Shown piece after piece: positions 24,570 through 34,380 of a DNA stretch of 64,000 nucleotides (its first letter is position 1; each line of letters begins with the position of its first letter). Both the position numbers and the translations under genes were made by a program. The notes under the pieces are model-generated. The model made no database searches. It was given only the letters and a program-made list of their open reading frames with translations, and was not told the DNA's origin. Location of the stretch: positions 22,259,960 through 22,323,959 of the forward strand of contig NC_031778.1 of NCBI RefSeq assembly GCF_001522545.3. The letters are read 5' to 3'. This stretch comes from Parus major (lineage: Eukaryota > Chordata > Aves > Passeriformes > Paridae).

Positions 24570-25419
24570 GGCTGGCTTTTGATCCCAAGTCGTTTTTGTG
24601 AATAATCAGAAGGGGAAATGGTTTCCATCAGATGAGGGACACCAGCCTGGTTTTCCTGTGGGAATAAAGAAAGGAACATTTTGAGCCTTGGTGGGGATGG
24701 CTGGGAATTACTCTGATTTTCAAACAGCTCCTTCTAAACTGCATTAACCCCCTTCCACCTCCTGAAAAAATAACTGGAGCTGCTGGAGAAACAGGGCTGT
24801 TTCCCCCTCATTTTGTACTTTTCTCCCTGAATGTTTTTGCTTTGGGTTGCTCACATATACAGAAAATACTAAAATTCTGGTTCAGAAGGATTTCTTTTTC
24901 TGAGTTTAGAAACACAAGGATAAAGTCTATTTTTTTATTATATTTTTCTTTAAAATAATCCCATTTTCTTTGGAGATTTAGTTGAGTTTCCTAAAAAATA
25001 TATTAACCCCTCTTTAGTTTTAGTTTAGTAGTTTTATAGGACAGAATTTAATGTCAGGATGGCTGCTCAGAGGCTGAGAGGAGAAGGAAGGCAGCATCCT
25101 TTTGGACACAGGGAACCTTCTGGGAAAGCCTGGGAAATGAAGCCATTGATCCCATTTTTCTCTGATTAATAGGCTGGTGAGGAGCTGCTGTTTTGGGCTG
25201 ACTTTCTCACCACTGGGGCAATATTTTCCATTGAAAATGAACATTTATCCACAGGCTGAGGTCTCCCTGTGCAGTTCCTGATGTTGTTCTGCAGGCAAGC
25301 ACTTTATTTTTAATCCAAAGATCAATTGCACTTTAATGACTGATTCTAATCTCATTTCTACAATTGCATTTGGATTTGCATTGCCTGTTTGCAAGGAAAT
25401 GCAATTGCATTTCTTTCAG
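24570..25419. other. Sequence upstream of candidate exon pair
   Basis: Unique sequence. An acceptor-like 'tttctctgattaatag' ends near 25172 and is followed by a short open stretch. No exon ending in the phase needed to join the exon at 25420 was found, so any 5' part of the putative gene lies elsewhere or is unrecognised. Confidence 0.35.
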
Positions 25420-25584
25420 TGGCCTGCCAGGAAAAATCCATGGCTGCAATTTGTGTCTGTGGCTCCTGCAAACAGCACACTGTGAATAATTCCCTCTGTG
25501 AGCCCAGGGACTGCTCCTCAACATGGAACCAGCATGAGGAAATCAGCATTTCCCTGAAGGAATTCACCATCAGGCTGAGCTTTG
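25420..25584 (+). CDS. Candidate cysteine-rich exon, phase 1-1
   Basis: A 165-bp block with a strong acceptor ('gcatttctttcag') and a consensus donor ('ctttg' then gtgagt), open for 55 codons in phase 1-1. Symmetric phase 1-1 exons are typical of extracellular modules. The peptide contains a CVCGSC cluster, an NNS N-glycosylation sequon and further cysteines in SLCEPRDCSSTW (six or seven Cys in all), then a hydrophobic-alternating tail EISISLKEFTIRLSF suggestive of beta strands. I do not recognise the family. The next candidate exon follows after a 122-bp intron in matching phase. Reservations: no upstream exon is identified and conservation cannot be checked here. Confidence 0.4.
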
Positions 25585-25706
25585 GTGAGTTTTGTTTTGT
25601 GGATTAACTCTCAGCAATTAACTGCAGGCCTGATTCTGGATATTTAGCATTTGAGGGGTGTTAATTGGTGGTGAAAAGCTTTTACTGAGTGCTTCTGTCC
25701 CTGCAG

Positions 25707-25828
25707 GGATGAGCTGGAAGATGGTGTCAAGAGGAGAAAAGTTTATTAAAGAAATCCACGACTTTGGAGTTAAGGTGTTTTTTGTTTTTTGTTTTTCATC
25801 TGCTATTCCAAATATTCTTTTAGAATAG
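25707..25828 (+). CDS. Candidate terminal exon joined in phase to the preceding exon
   Basis: The sequence 'gtgcttctgtccctgcag' is a textbook acceptor, with a branch-point-like 'tttactgag' just upstream. Splicing from the donor after 25584 restores a Gly codon across the junction and stays open for 39 more codons to TAG at 25826-25828. The first part (MSWKMVSRGEKFIKEIHDFG) is mixed and helix-like; the end is Phe/Val-rich because it reads through a T-rich run, so a donor at 'aag|gtgttt' (after about 25774) could instead end the exon. The intron of 122 bp is a typical small avian intron. Product unknown. Confidence 0.33.
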
Positions 25829-26318
25829 CAAAAGTTCTCTGACAATATTTATTTGTAGCCATGTGGTTCTGTTGAAATCACACACCTGCCTTGGCACCTC
25901 CTTCTGAGCTCAAGCTTTGCTCAACCCTAACAGAAATAGTTATCAGACTCATTACATTATGCTTTATTATCCAGTGCTAACATTTAAAATTCTATGCCAA
26001 AAATAATTTGGTTTTATCTCTCACTTGGGATTTAGTTGAGTTCTGGTCAAGCTGTGTCCAGCTGAATTCTCTCCTGATAGCACAGCTTAGGGTTATCAGA
26101 CACTGAGAAATAAATGGTGCCTTTTAAAAGGTTTGGTGCTGTTGTCTACATCTCTTCTATTATATATATAATAAATATATATACTTTTCTTCTTGTCTGT
26201 ACTTTCTCTGGTTCTTTCTCTGGTTTCAACTGTTTTGGTTTTGTGTGAAAAACCCGGTGAAATTGCTGAAAATTTTCTAGAAAATGAAATTCTGGGGAGG
26301 AAGAGAGTCACAATTACC
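25829..26318. other. Non-coding sequence before gap
   Basis: Unique AT-rich sequence ending at an assembly gap. A short TATATATA patch lies at about 26162-26180. Confidence 0.45.
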
Positions 26319-26498
26319 NNNNNNNNNNNNNNNNNNNNNNNNNNNNNNNNNNNNNNNNNNNNNNNNNNNNNNNNNNNNNNNNNNNNNNNNNNNNNNNNNN
26401 NNNNNNNNNNNNNNNNNNNNNNNNNNNNNNNNNNNNNNNNNNNNNNNNNNNNNNNNNNNNNNNNNNNNNNNNNNNNNNNNNNNNNNNNNNNNNNNNNN
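26319..26498. other. Assembly gap (180 N) beside a tandem repeat
   Basis: A run of N whose right edge opens inside a 23-bp tandem repeat. It is the same nominal size as the gap at 22949, so 180 may be a placeholder. Confidence 1.
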
Positions 26499-26544
26499 GA
26501 TGTGGTCTCTGTCACAGAACTGATGTGGTCTCTGTCGTGATCTG
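26499..26544 (+). repeat. 23-bp tandem repeat emerging from gap
   Basis: Two units, starting at 26499 and 26522, share 'gatgtggtctctgtc' and diverge after it. Since they begin at the gap boundary, the missing sequence is probably more of this minisatellite. Confidence 0.7.
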
Positions 26545-27099
26545 CTCCATCCTTCTCCTGCATTTGGTTTTTTCCCTTTGTGTTTCCTGACTCACAGAGC
26601 ACTTGATGAAGTGTGGAGGGAGAAAAGGAGTGAGGGCACAGAACAAGCACTAAAGCTGTGCTTTAATGTGATGAAATCCAAGTTCTTCCTGAAGAAACGT
26701 GTCCTGAGCCAGGCAGGAGGGGCAGGAGCAGCCACCCAAACATTCCAAACCCTGACACTGCTTGGGAAAGGCTCCATCCATGAGCTGGGGGCAAGCTGAG
26801 AAACCAGAGTGAGAGCACCGTGTTTAATTCCTCTTACCAAACCCTTTTTTAGCTCTTTTGTAGCTCATTTAACCCCTTTCTACCATGGCTTATCCCAGTC
26901 CAATAACAAGGTAACAATTGGATTGGATTTCTTTGCCTGAAGAATCTCCAAACTCCTAGAAAATATTATCTTTTAATAGAAGACTAATACACAAGCAAAC
27001 ATAATAAAATATAACTATACATGATTCTATATAAAAACCATATAAGTTTTGTATTTTGCTAAATCTTCTACTTTAAAATTATAAATGTATCTTATTATT

Positions 27100-27165
27100 A
27101 CATATATCTATATCTATCTATCTATATCTATATCTATCTCTCTATCTATATATATATCTACAGAT
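27100..27165. repeat. CTAT/TATATC tetranucleotide-hexanucleotide microsatellite
   Basis: Interleaved 'ctatctat' and 'atctatatctat' units ending in TATATA; imperfect. Confidence 0.9.
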
Positions 27166-28554
27166 AGGACAAAAATGCAAAGGAATTTTTTCTAAACTGA
27201 AAACCCAAAAGAAAATGTCTGTAGGGTAGAGCTCCACTATCCTGATTCCAGAAAAAAAAAATTAGGCTGGAATATTTATAAATTTTTCACGGACTCTGTA
27301 TAACAGGGTTATTCTGCAGAGACCAAGGGCTAAATGGGGAAAGGTGAAAGGAGATGGAAGACACTTTAATTGAATGTGGGTCTGTCAAAATTCTTCCTCA
27401 AATGTTGGATGAAAAATGACTGCCTAAACCACTTAATTAATCAGTTCTGGAACAAAAAAATAGCGTGTCAGGCACAATTTCAGTTTTTGTAGTACTTGAT
27501 GGGCTTGAGTTAATCATAAATTTATTGCCCAAATAAACCTGAAAGGGAGATGAACTGGAAATAATCCATGTGTAGGAAACAAGAGGTGACAATTAAAGTC
27601 CTCTTAATGCAGGTTTGTTTTTCTTGGGGATGTACAACACCCGTTGAAGCAACCCCGACCACAGAGGGAAAAGATAATCCACAAAATACCTTCAGCTTGC
27701 ATTAACACTGTGCAGAGGATCAAAGGTTTTCTGGGAGCAAATTCCTTGCTTTTGATGAAGTTCCACCACAGACAGGTTCAGCTCAGGGTGTTTAATTTCC
27801 ATGGCAAGTATTGAGCTGGGGAAGGGTGTTTAAGCTCATAATTGGCACACCAATGTATGGCAGAGAAGTAAATATGCCATTAATTAGGAGCTAAATATTG
27901 ACACACAGCGAGATTAAATTATATCAAAACATTCAATGTAACTTGCTTAATTCACTATTAAGTATCCAAATATTGTGTGTATGGAATTGTAATTATATGC
28001 TTGGGTTCTGTACTGATTATGTGGCAAGAGAAAATAAGATTTTCCCAAACACTTGAGGCTGACCTGTCTTTACCCTGGCAGGAGTCAATGACAAAATTGA
28101 ACGGAGCAGGATTTTGTTTTGTCCTGGTTAATAAGGCTGATAACAGGAATTTGTGCAGCTCATGCAGATGTTCCTGAAAACGTGAACCCACCAAAAGAAA
28201 CCTCTGAGAAAGGTGGAGAGGCAGATTGTAATTTTTCACACAAGATCCAGACCTTCACAAGTGACACGAGACTTTACAGCACCCTGAAGACTTCAGGAAT
28301 GCTCAAAAGCTGAGAAAATGGAAGGGAATATGAATTATTAGTGCATGTCATTGGTTTTCCTGATTCCCATTGTGTTTCCAGAATTATTCCAACTTCAGAG
28401 CCATCAGCACTAACAGAATGTATTGATTTCAATCCCTATCCCAGCTTGAGATTCGTGAAGAGCTAAAAAAAAATGTGTTTTTTTTTTTTTTTTTTTAATT
28501 TTATTTTTAAATGCAAATGCTTTAATGTGAAGAGAAACAAGCATAGATTTTGAC

Positions 28555-28735
28555 ATATGGGTTTCTCTTTTGTGGTTTTGGAGGATTGTTCTGTTGTGTT
28601 TGTTTTGTTTTTTATCTTTTGTATTTGTTTTGCTTTGTTTTGTTCATTTGTTTTCCATTGCGTGGTTGGGTTGTTTCATGCGTGTGGGTTTTTTATTTGG
28701 CTTTCTTTTGGGGTTTTTTTTGTTTGTTTTTCCTG
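28555..28735 (+). repeat. G/T-rich low-complexity tract
   Basis: Degenerate GTTTT/TTTGG units on the + strand, similar in composition to the tracts at 12.5, 14.5 and 53.1 kb. The apparent Phe/Cys/Val frames within it are by-products. Confidence 0.8.
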
Positions 28736-29204
28736 GGAAACACTAATGAGATAGTCTAAAGCATTTTTCTTTTTAGGGATCTCAAACTTTGCCTCTTGTT
28801 CAGGCTGTATTCTGCTCCCAGCAGCTGAAGAGTTGTGCCATTAGGCCATAAATATGTATAGGTTGTTGGTATAATCACATTAGTGGCTCAAGTTCTGCCC
28901 ATGGAGCTGCAGTAACAAAAAACCCTTGTAATTTAAACACATTTTTATAGTGCTAACTGTTATCGTGGGTACCAAAGCAACACTGTGTTAAAATCTCTCT
29001 TTGTGCCATTATCATAGCCACAGGTCTGTGCAAATATGGGCCTTGAAATACCTTTTAATAACTACTTTAAATTACTTCCACTTACAGATGATGATTATGC
29101 ACGTAAAATAAATAATTGGTCGTGCATGCATGGGAAGATGAAAATAATTAGGATAAATAAAATAACTTACACAACCAGGGTAGACATAAGATTATGGCTG
29201 GTCC

Positions 29205-29265
29205 ATTAAAGTCTGTGAATATCTGCCCATTGACTTCAATTAGCTCTGAATTAGGCACTTAAACA
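29205..29265. repeat. Possible ancient amniote interspersed repeat
   Basis: The segment 'gtccattaaagtctgtgaat' followed by 'cccattgacttcaattagct' and 'ctgaattagg' closely parallels the 'CCATTGAAGTC...CCCATTGACTTCAATGGG' signature of old interspersed repeats abundant in turtles and crocodiles and surviving as fragments in birds. It sits within a stretch that otherwise looks conserved, so it may be an exapted copy. The family name is not assigned because I cannot search. Confidence 0.4.
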
Positions 29266-29269
29266 GCAG

Positions 29270-32080
29270 GAAGCAAATGGAATATTCTATTTGATTATCC
29301 TGGTCAATGAGCAATGAATGCATAAAAATAACTGTCCACAGATCCCGACGGAATCGGCCTCTCCAAACTAAGCCAAAGAACTGAAACTTTTCACAATCTT
29401 ATTCTTACTTCTTTTTTTTTTTTCCTGCCCAGAGCATTCTGGGTGTTTCAGGGGTAAAGAAGAGCCAATTTCTATGTTTGTGATGAATTTAGTGCCGTTT
29501 CGAGGCTGCAGAAGAACGGGGGGCCACAAGAGCACGGTATTACAGAAAATTCATTTTAAGGAGATATTATTTGGTAGTTTCAAGTGATTTTTTTTCCCCA
29601 AAAAGCCCAGAAGATGTGCAGAGTGCTCAGGGGTACAGCCAGCTCCTGGTTCAAGTGGAAGGGAGGGTGCAGGACCTGAAGACCAGCCCTGCAGGGGATC
29701 ACCAGCAGCTCATGGAGGTGCCCCTGGTGCTGCCCACGAGGGGAAACCCAACAGAACCCTGCTCAAACAATGTCCAACGGGCTGAGATAGCCAAGGGCTG
29801 GGTAATCAGTGCAGCAATTCACCAGATTTTCTACAAGTGGGCTGGTGGTTAATGGAGGGACTCCAAAATCTTCCAGCTTGGGTCATGGATCCCCTCCAGT
29901 GCCGACCATGGCCAAGGTGGCCTCTTGTGCAGAGCCCTGAGTGGCCACTTCGCTGTGCCCAGGGCCAGGGGTGGGTGCCAAGACATTAATTCACCCTGCA
30001 GAACCAAGTTTTCTCCTCAGGAACCTTCAGGCTGCTGGAGAGGCTCTTGCTCTGTCCACTGGGCTTCTTGTTCTCTATTTCTTAGACTAATCTTTGCTAA
30101 TTTCTCTGCCTCTTACCCTCTTCTGAAGTGGTTTTGTATTTATCCCTTACTTTACCAAGCAGTTTGGACACCTCTGGGGCTGAAAAATATGACCAATTAC
30201 TTTGTGCTGCTTTCTGCAGGTCTCTAGAAGGAGGGAAAATATTAATTGCTGCAAACAAACCATATTTTTTTTTTGGCCTTGCTTAATCCAAAGTTGATCC
30301 AAACCATAAATTTTTGATAATGGTTTAGAGAAATATGTTTTTGAGACCAGCTGGAAGGAGCAGTGTTAGAGAACCTCTTTGTTTTCCACTTCTGAGTATA
30401 TCAGAGGGTATCAGAAATGGCTCCCAAGGAACGTTTACAACTAAATAAAAAAGAATCTCAGTTATCATTCACCAAATCAGCGTTAAATCTAATTTCACCA
30501 AAGGAGAATGTACAACGTGGTAATTAAATTGCAAGAGAACTGTGCTCACTAAAATTGAAGATATTGCACAGCTTTTTGACAGAATTGCAAGAACAAATGA
30601 GCCATCATTTGCTGCATCTCAAATATTAAGTACAAAACACTGAGAACTGGACAGTTTTAAATTAGGTTATGCCTTAAAGGCTGTAGTATGGGAAATTACA
30701 GATAATGAGTTTGGGGGGTTATTAATTTTTGTTATTATTGCTAAGGTAACGAGTAAATTGAAAGTTGGAGGTCGGTACAAGGTGAGTTGGCTGCTGGGAG
30801 AGATGAGCTGAAAGACTTTCCAAAAGCTCTGAGGCAGAACTGCCTCTGGGTGACCAAAAGCAAAACAGTGTGCCCAGGCACTCTTGAGCATTGGTGTCCC
30901 CAAAAGCCCCTCCTCAAACCCCCAGACAAGGAGGGCTGAGCTGGGGGAGAAGGAGGGAAGGGTTTTGTTGTCTTTCAGCTGTGTTGGCCTGAGCAACTGA
31001 GCACTGAGTAAGAGATCCTCTGAGTAGAGAATGAGTAGATGAAGGAGGAGCAGCAATCACAGCCTGACCTGAGCCAGCAGCTGCCGGGTCTGAGGAGTGG
31101 TGGGGCAGCTGCAGCAAACTATCATGGATGGCTTCTACAATAACAATTTACATATTGATTAAAACCCATAATTTAAATTGCCTCAGGTTCACTCGGAGCT
31201 GTTAGACTGATACCTGGCAGCCTCTTAACTGGAGATGGGGGAAAATTACTTGTACTGTCAATAGCTGTTTACCTATATTAAAATAATTAGCAATCAGAGT
31301 GTACTCCACTGCCTTGCACACAGGGAGTCTAATTAACTTTCTCCTTCGGATTTATACATCCACTAACAAATAAATGGATTTATACATCCACTAACAAATA
31401 AATGGAAAGCCATCCCATGTCCTCCGTCATGGGAATGTGTCTGCCTTTATTTTGGAAAGGCAAATGCTGGTTCAAACAAGGACAGGCTTTATGTCAGGGA
31501 TTTGTCATTGTATCTGTTCAGAGCTTCATCTCCTTCCCCAGCAGAGAGCATTTCTCCACACGCTGCACTGAGTGATGCGCTGCAGTGACAAAGTGTTAAT
31601 CTCCATTAAAAATTTAAAAGACACACAGCTATTTTCACCTGGGGAAGCTGCTGCTGCTGCTGATTCTGCAGCCCTGCCCAGCTTAGGCAGCCCTATCTCC
31701 CAAGCCATTACAAATTACCAGGGAACCATCCTTCAGCTCAAATTCCAGCAGCAGGAGCTGCAGATTGCTTCATAAAAGGATGAAGTCCAGCGCTCGTGTT
31801 TTGCTACTGAATAAATCACTAAAATGAGATAGCACAGCTCTCCTGTCCTCTGCAGGTGATTGTCAGAGGTTCAAGTGCTCTGGCCACCATTAAGAACTCA
31901 AACATTATTTTATTCTGAGGATACACCAGTGTGGTTGTGTCGTGCAGTGGTGAGAGGTTTCCAACTGGTTCTGCAGAGGTTTGAGGGGACCAGAGCCCTC
32001 CTGCAGAGAGCAGAGCCGTGGCTACACAGGGGACAAGACTGAGAGTAAGAGAATCTTGTCTGTGGAATGGTCATGGAAAC
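29270..32080. other. Non-coding sequence, no gene recognised
   Basis: Contains a G+C-richer part at 29580-30020 with a 93-codon frame on + and another at 30667-31117 with a 129-codon frame on the minus strand; neither looks like a known protein. CTG units occur at about 31647-31662. A 28-bp tandem duplication lies at 31348-31403. Confidence 0.45.
31348..31403. repeat. Perfect 28-bp tandem duplication
   Basis: Two identical adjacent copies, starting 'ggatttatacatccactaac', at 31348-31375 and 31376-31403. Perfect identity indicates a very recent event or an assembly artefact. Confidence 0.97.
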
Positions 32081-32220
32081 ATCACAGAACCTTGGAATGG
32101 TCAGGGTTGGATCACTCAGTCCCACCCCTGCCATGGCCAGGGACACCTTCCACTGGGCCAGGTGGCTCCAAGCCCTGTCCAAGCTGGCCTGGACCTTTGT
32201 GGCAGAGCCATCTACACTGG
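32080..32220 (-). mobile_element. CR1 LINE 3'-end fragment
   Basis: Reverse-complement CR1: 'catcacagaaccttggaatg', 'gtcagggttgga', 'cccacccctgccatggccag', 'ggacaccttccactgggcca', 'ggtggctccaagccctgtcc', 'aagctggcctgga'. The element points to the minus strand with its 3' end near 32080. Confidence 0.92.
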
Positions 32221-33090
32221 ACATTCCTCTTTGGAGCATAAAGAGCTGCTCACAGTAAAATAATTTAAACCTGGCTTTGTTTTGAATGGCTGTGGAGATC
32301 AGGCTGTGCCTCTTCATGATGGCACACAGTGCTGCAAAGGCAACAAATCACAAAGAAAGCCTTGGTTCCTTCTTCCCCCCAACACATGAATTACATTTCC
32401 TGGCACCTTTTCCCACACAGAGTTAGTGAAATTTTTCTGATGGCATTGAATTAATACTCAAATAGATTTAATAATGGTGCTTTTCACTGAAAATTTAATT
32501 GTCTCTTTACATATGAATCTTAATAATGGCCACATGAACAAAAGGAAGAGAGGGAAGAGGATGATGAGACACAGCTCAAGATGGTGCAGGAGCTTGGGAT
32601 TAGCTTTTACATCTTTTATTGTTTCTTTTTAAGAAAAATGAGACTTAACTCTAGAAATCCAGACTCTTGTCATGTTTTTCTGTTGGGCACAGCACCTTTC
32701 ATTGGGTAGGGCAATAAGAATAGCAACTAAATTCCATGGAAACTGGAGGGACCTAGTCCATGGGGAATTGTGGATTCCCCGACACAATGAAAAATAAGGC
32801 CATAAACAAATATGGGAATAAAAAACAAAGGGTAAAAATCAAATATGGAAAGCAAGAACTGCATAGAAAATAAAAATGGAAGAGCTCTTATTGCCTTAAT
32901 TGGGAAAGCTTATGATAAATGGTGGTAAAAATAATACTCATCATGATTATCATGAGTAATGTTTGAACACCATATAAATGGCTAAAAACATCTGACAGGT
33001 GACATCCAATCCATTGAAGAGATACCATTTCCTTAATCAAAAACGAGAGAAACAAAGCAAAACAGTGAATTTATGTTCCAGGCCCGAGCC
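32221..33090. other. Non-coding sequence, no gene recognised
   Basis: AT-rich unique sequence without exon-like features. Confidence 0.5.
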
Positions 33091-33094
33091 CTGT

Positions 33095-33160
33095 GCAGTT
33101 ATAAATAGGCTGCTTAAATAGGGAGGTTTGTGGGACTCCTAATTCCAGCTGACGTGAGGG
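33095..33160 (+). promoter_or_regulatory. Candidate promoter/enhancer motif cluster (TATA/MEF2, CArG-like, E-box, CRE-like)
   Basis: Within about 60 bp lie TTATAAATAG (33099-33108), which satisfies both a TATA box and the MEF2 consensus YTAWWWWTAR; a CArG-like CTTAAATAGG (33113-33122); an E-box CAGCTG (33146-33151); and an overlapping CRE-like TGACGTGA (33150-33157). Sequence just upstream carries a CpG ('ggcccgagccctgtgc'). This combination is typical of muscle or immediate-early regulatory modules. No coding exon follows, so it may drive an unrecognised RNA, act at a distance, or be coincidence. Confidence 0.35.
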
Positions 33161-34140
33161 ATTGTGGAAGAGCAGGAGGAAAAGCTGTCTGTGTGCTGCT
33201 TGTTAGAGAAACAGCTTGTGACTGCTCTCAGAAACAATTCCCCTAAAGCCCCTGAAGTGTCCCTCAGCATTCCCTGGGTTTTGGGGCACTTTGGGCACTG
33301 CCATCCCTGCTTACAAACAGTGGGCAGTAAATATTAATCTGTATCACAGCAAATTTCGGTGGAAAGGGAGGGAGGGTGAGGATGAAATAGCACCTAATGC
33401 AGAGTTTGTGGTGAGTTTAAAATGTATGCAGATGTGAATTTTAAAAAAAAAAAAAACCACACAAAAATATCATTCAAACTTGTTTTTTAAAGCTTCTTCT
33501 CCAAAAAGGCAGAACTCAGGTGTTTTAACTTGAGAGAAGATAAAGATTTTATTATGGGCTGTTCCAGCACTGAACTGAGCAAATCCTCCCTGACTCCATT
33601 AGCACAACAACCCAAATTAATAATTAGCTTTGGATAATACCAGATAGTCACACAGATTTGGGCTGTCTGGATGCAAGAGCCAAGCCCTGTGGGAGCACAC
33701 CCCACACCTAAGGACAGCAGATAAACATTCCCAGAGAAATGGAGCACTCTGTACCTTTATTTAATAGATTAGTGAAGCTGTAATGTCCTTCAGCATCTAC
33801 AATTTATATCTGTAGGTGGATGTGTTCCTTACACTGATTTATAGGAATAAAGCACTTGTCACCATGGATTTATAGACCTCTTTCCTAATTTTTGTCTGTG
33901 TTTACACATTCCCCAGCCATGCAGTTGCAGGGGCTGCTGTAGTTCATAAATTGAATAAATAGGAGAATAATGGATTTAAGAATCATGGACTTTTACTTTT
34001 GATTCACATCATATTTTAGTTGCACTTGTTTTCCTATGGAAATGCTGCTGCTGGGAAGAAAAGTGATGGGAAAGCCCAGGAAAAATCCAGGCTGTTAATT
34101 TTAGCTCTATATACATTTCTAGCCATGAAAATATTGAGTA
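33161..34140. other. Non-coding sequence, no gene recognised
   Basis: Unique sequence with a poly-A run near 33441-33455. No exon is recognised. Confidence 0.5.
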
Positions 34141-34145
34141 AACGT

Positions 34146-34380
34146 ATTTTATTAATGAACTAATCATTGTATGTGTACCTACACATAATTTTTTAAAAAA
34201 ATTTCATAAAAATTCAAAAGTTGCTATTATTTAAAGAAATGGAAACTAATTAATATTAATATTATTAATTTTATTAATAAACTAATCATTGTATGTGTAC
34301 TTACACATAATTTTTAAAAAAAACTTTAAGAAAAATATATAGAAATATAAAAATTAGTATTATTTAAAGACATGGAAAGG
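34146..34380. repeat. Imperfect tandem duplication, about 122-133 bp
   Basis: The 48 bases from 34146 recur from 34268 with about two differences ('aactaatcattgtatgtgta' is identical in both). The right ends also match ('tattatttaaag' at 34225 and at 34358). Offset grows from 122 to 133, showing small insertions in the second copy. Confidence 0.85.

Larger units (their letters stand above)
26545..29170. other. Non-coding sequence, no gene recognised
   Basis: Includes a frame at 26598-26799 preceded by a very good acceptor ('gtgtttcctgactcacag') but without a recognised product. A TATC/CTAT microsatellite lies at 27100-27165 and a G/T-rich low-complexity stretch at 28555-28735. Sequence at 27830-28110 and 28830-29200 is AT-rich, well mixed and resembles conserved non-coding DNA. 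Confidence 0.4.

Noticed and set aside
26096..26650. Open frames of 115-184 codons across 26.3-26.5 kb
   Set aside because: They cross an N gap and tandem repeat; the known parts show no protein features.
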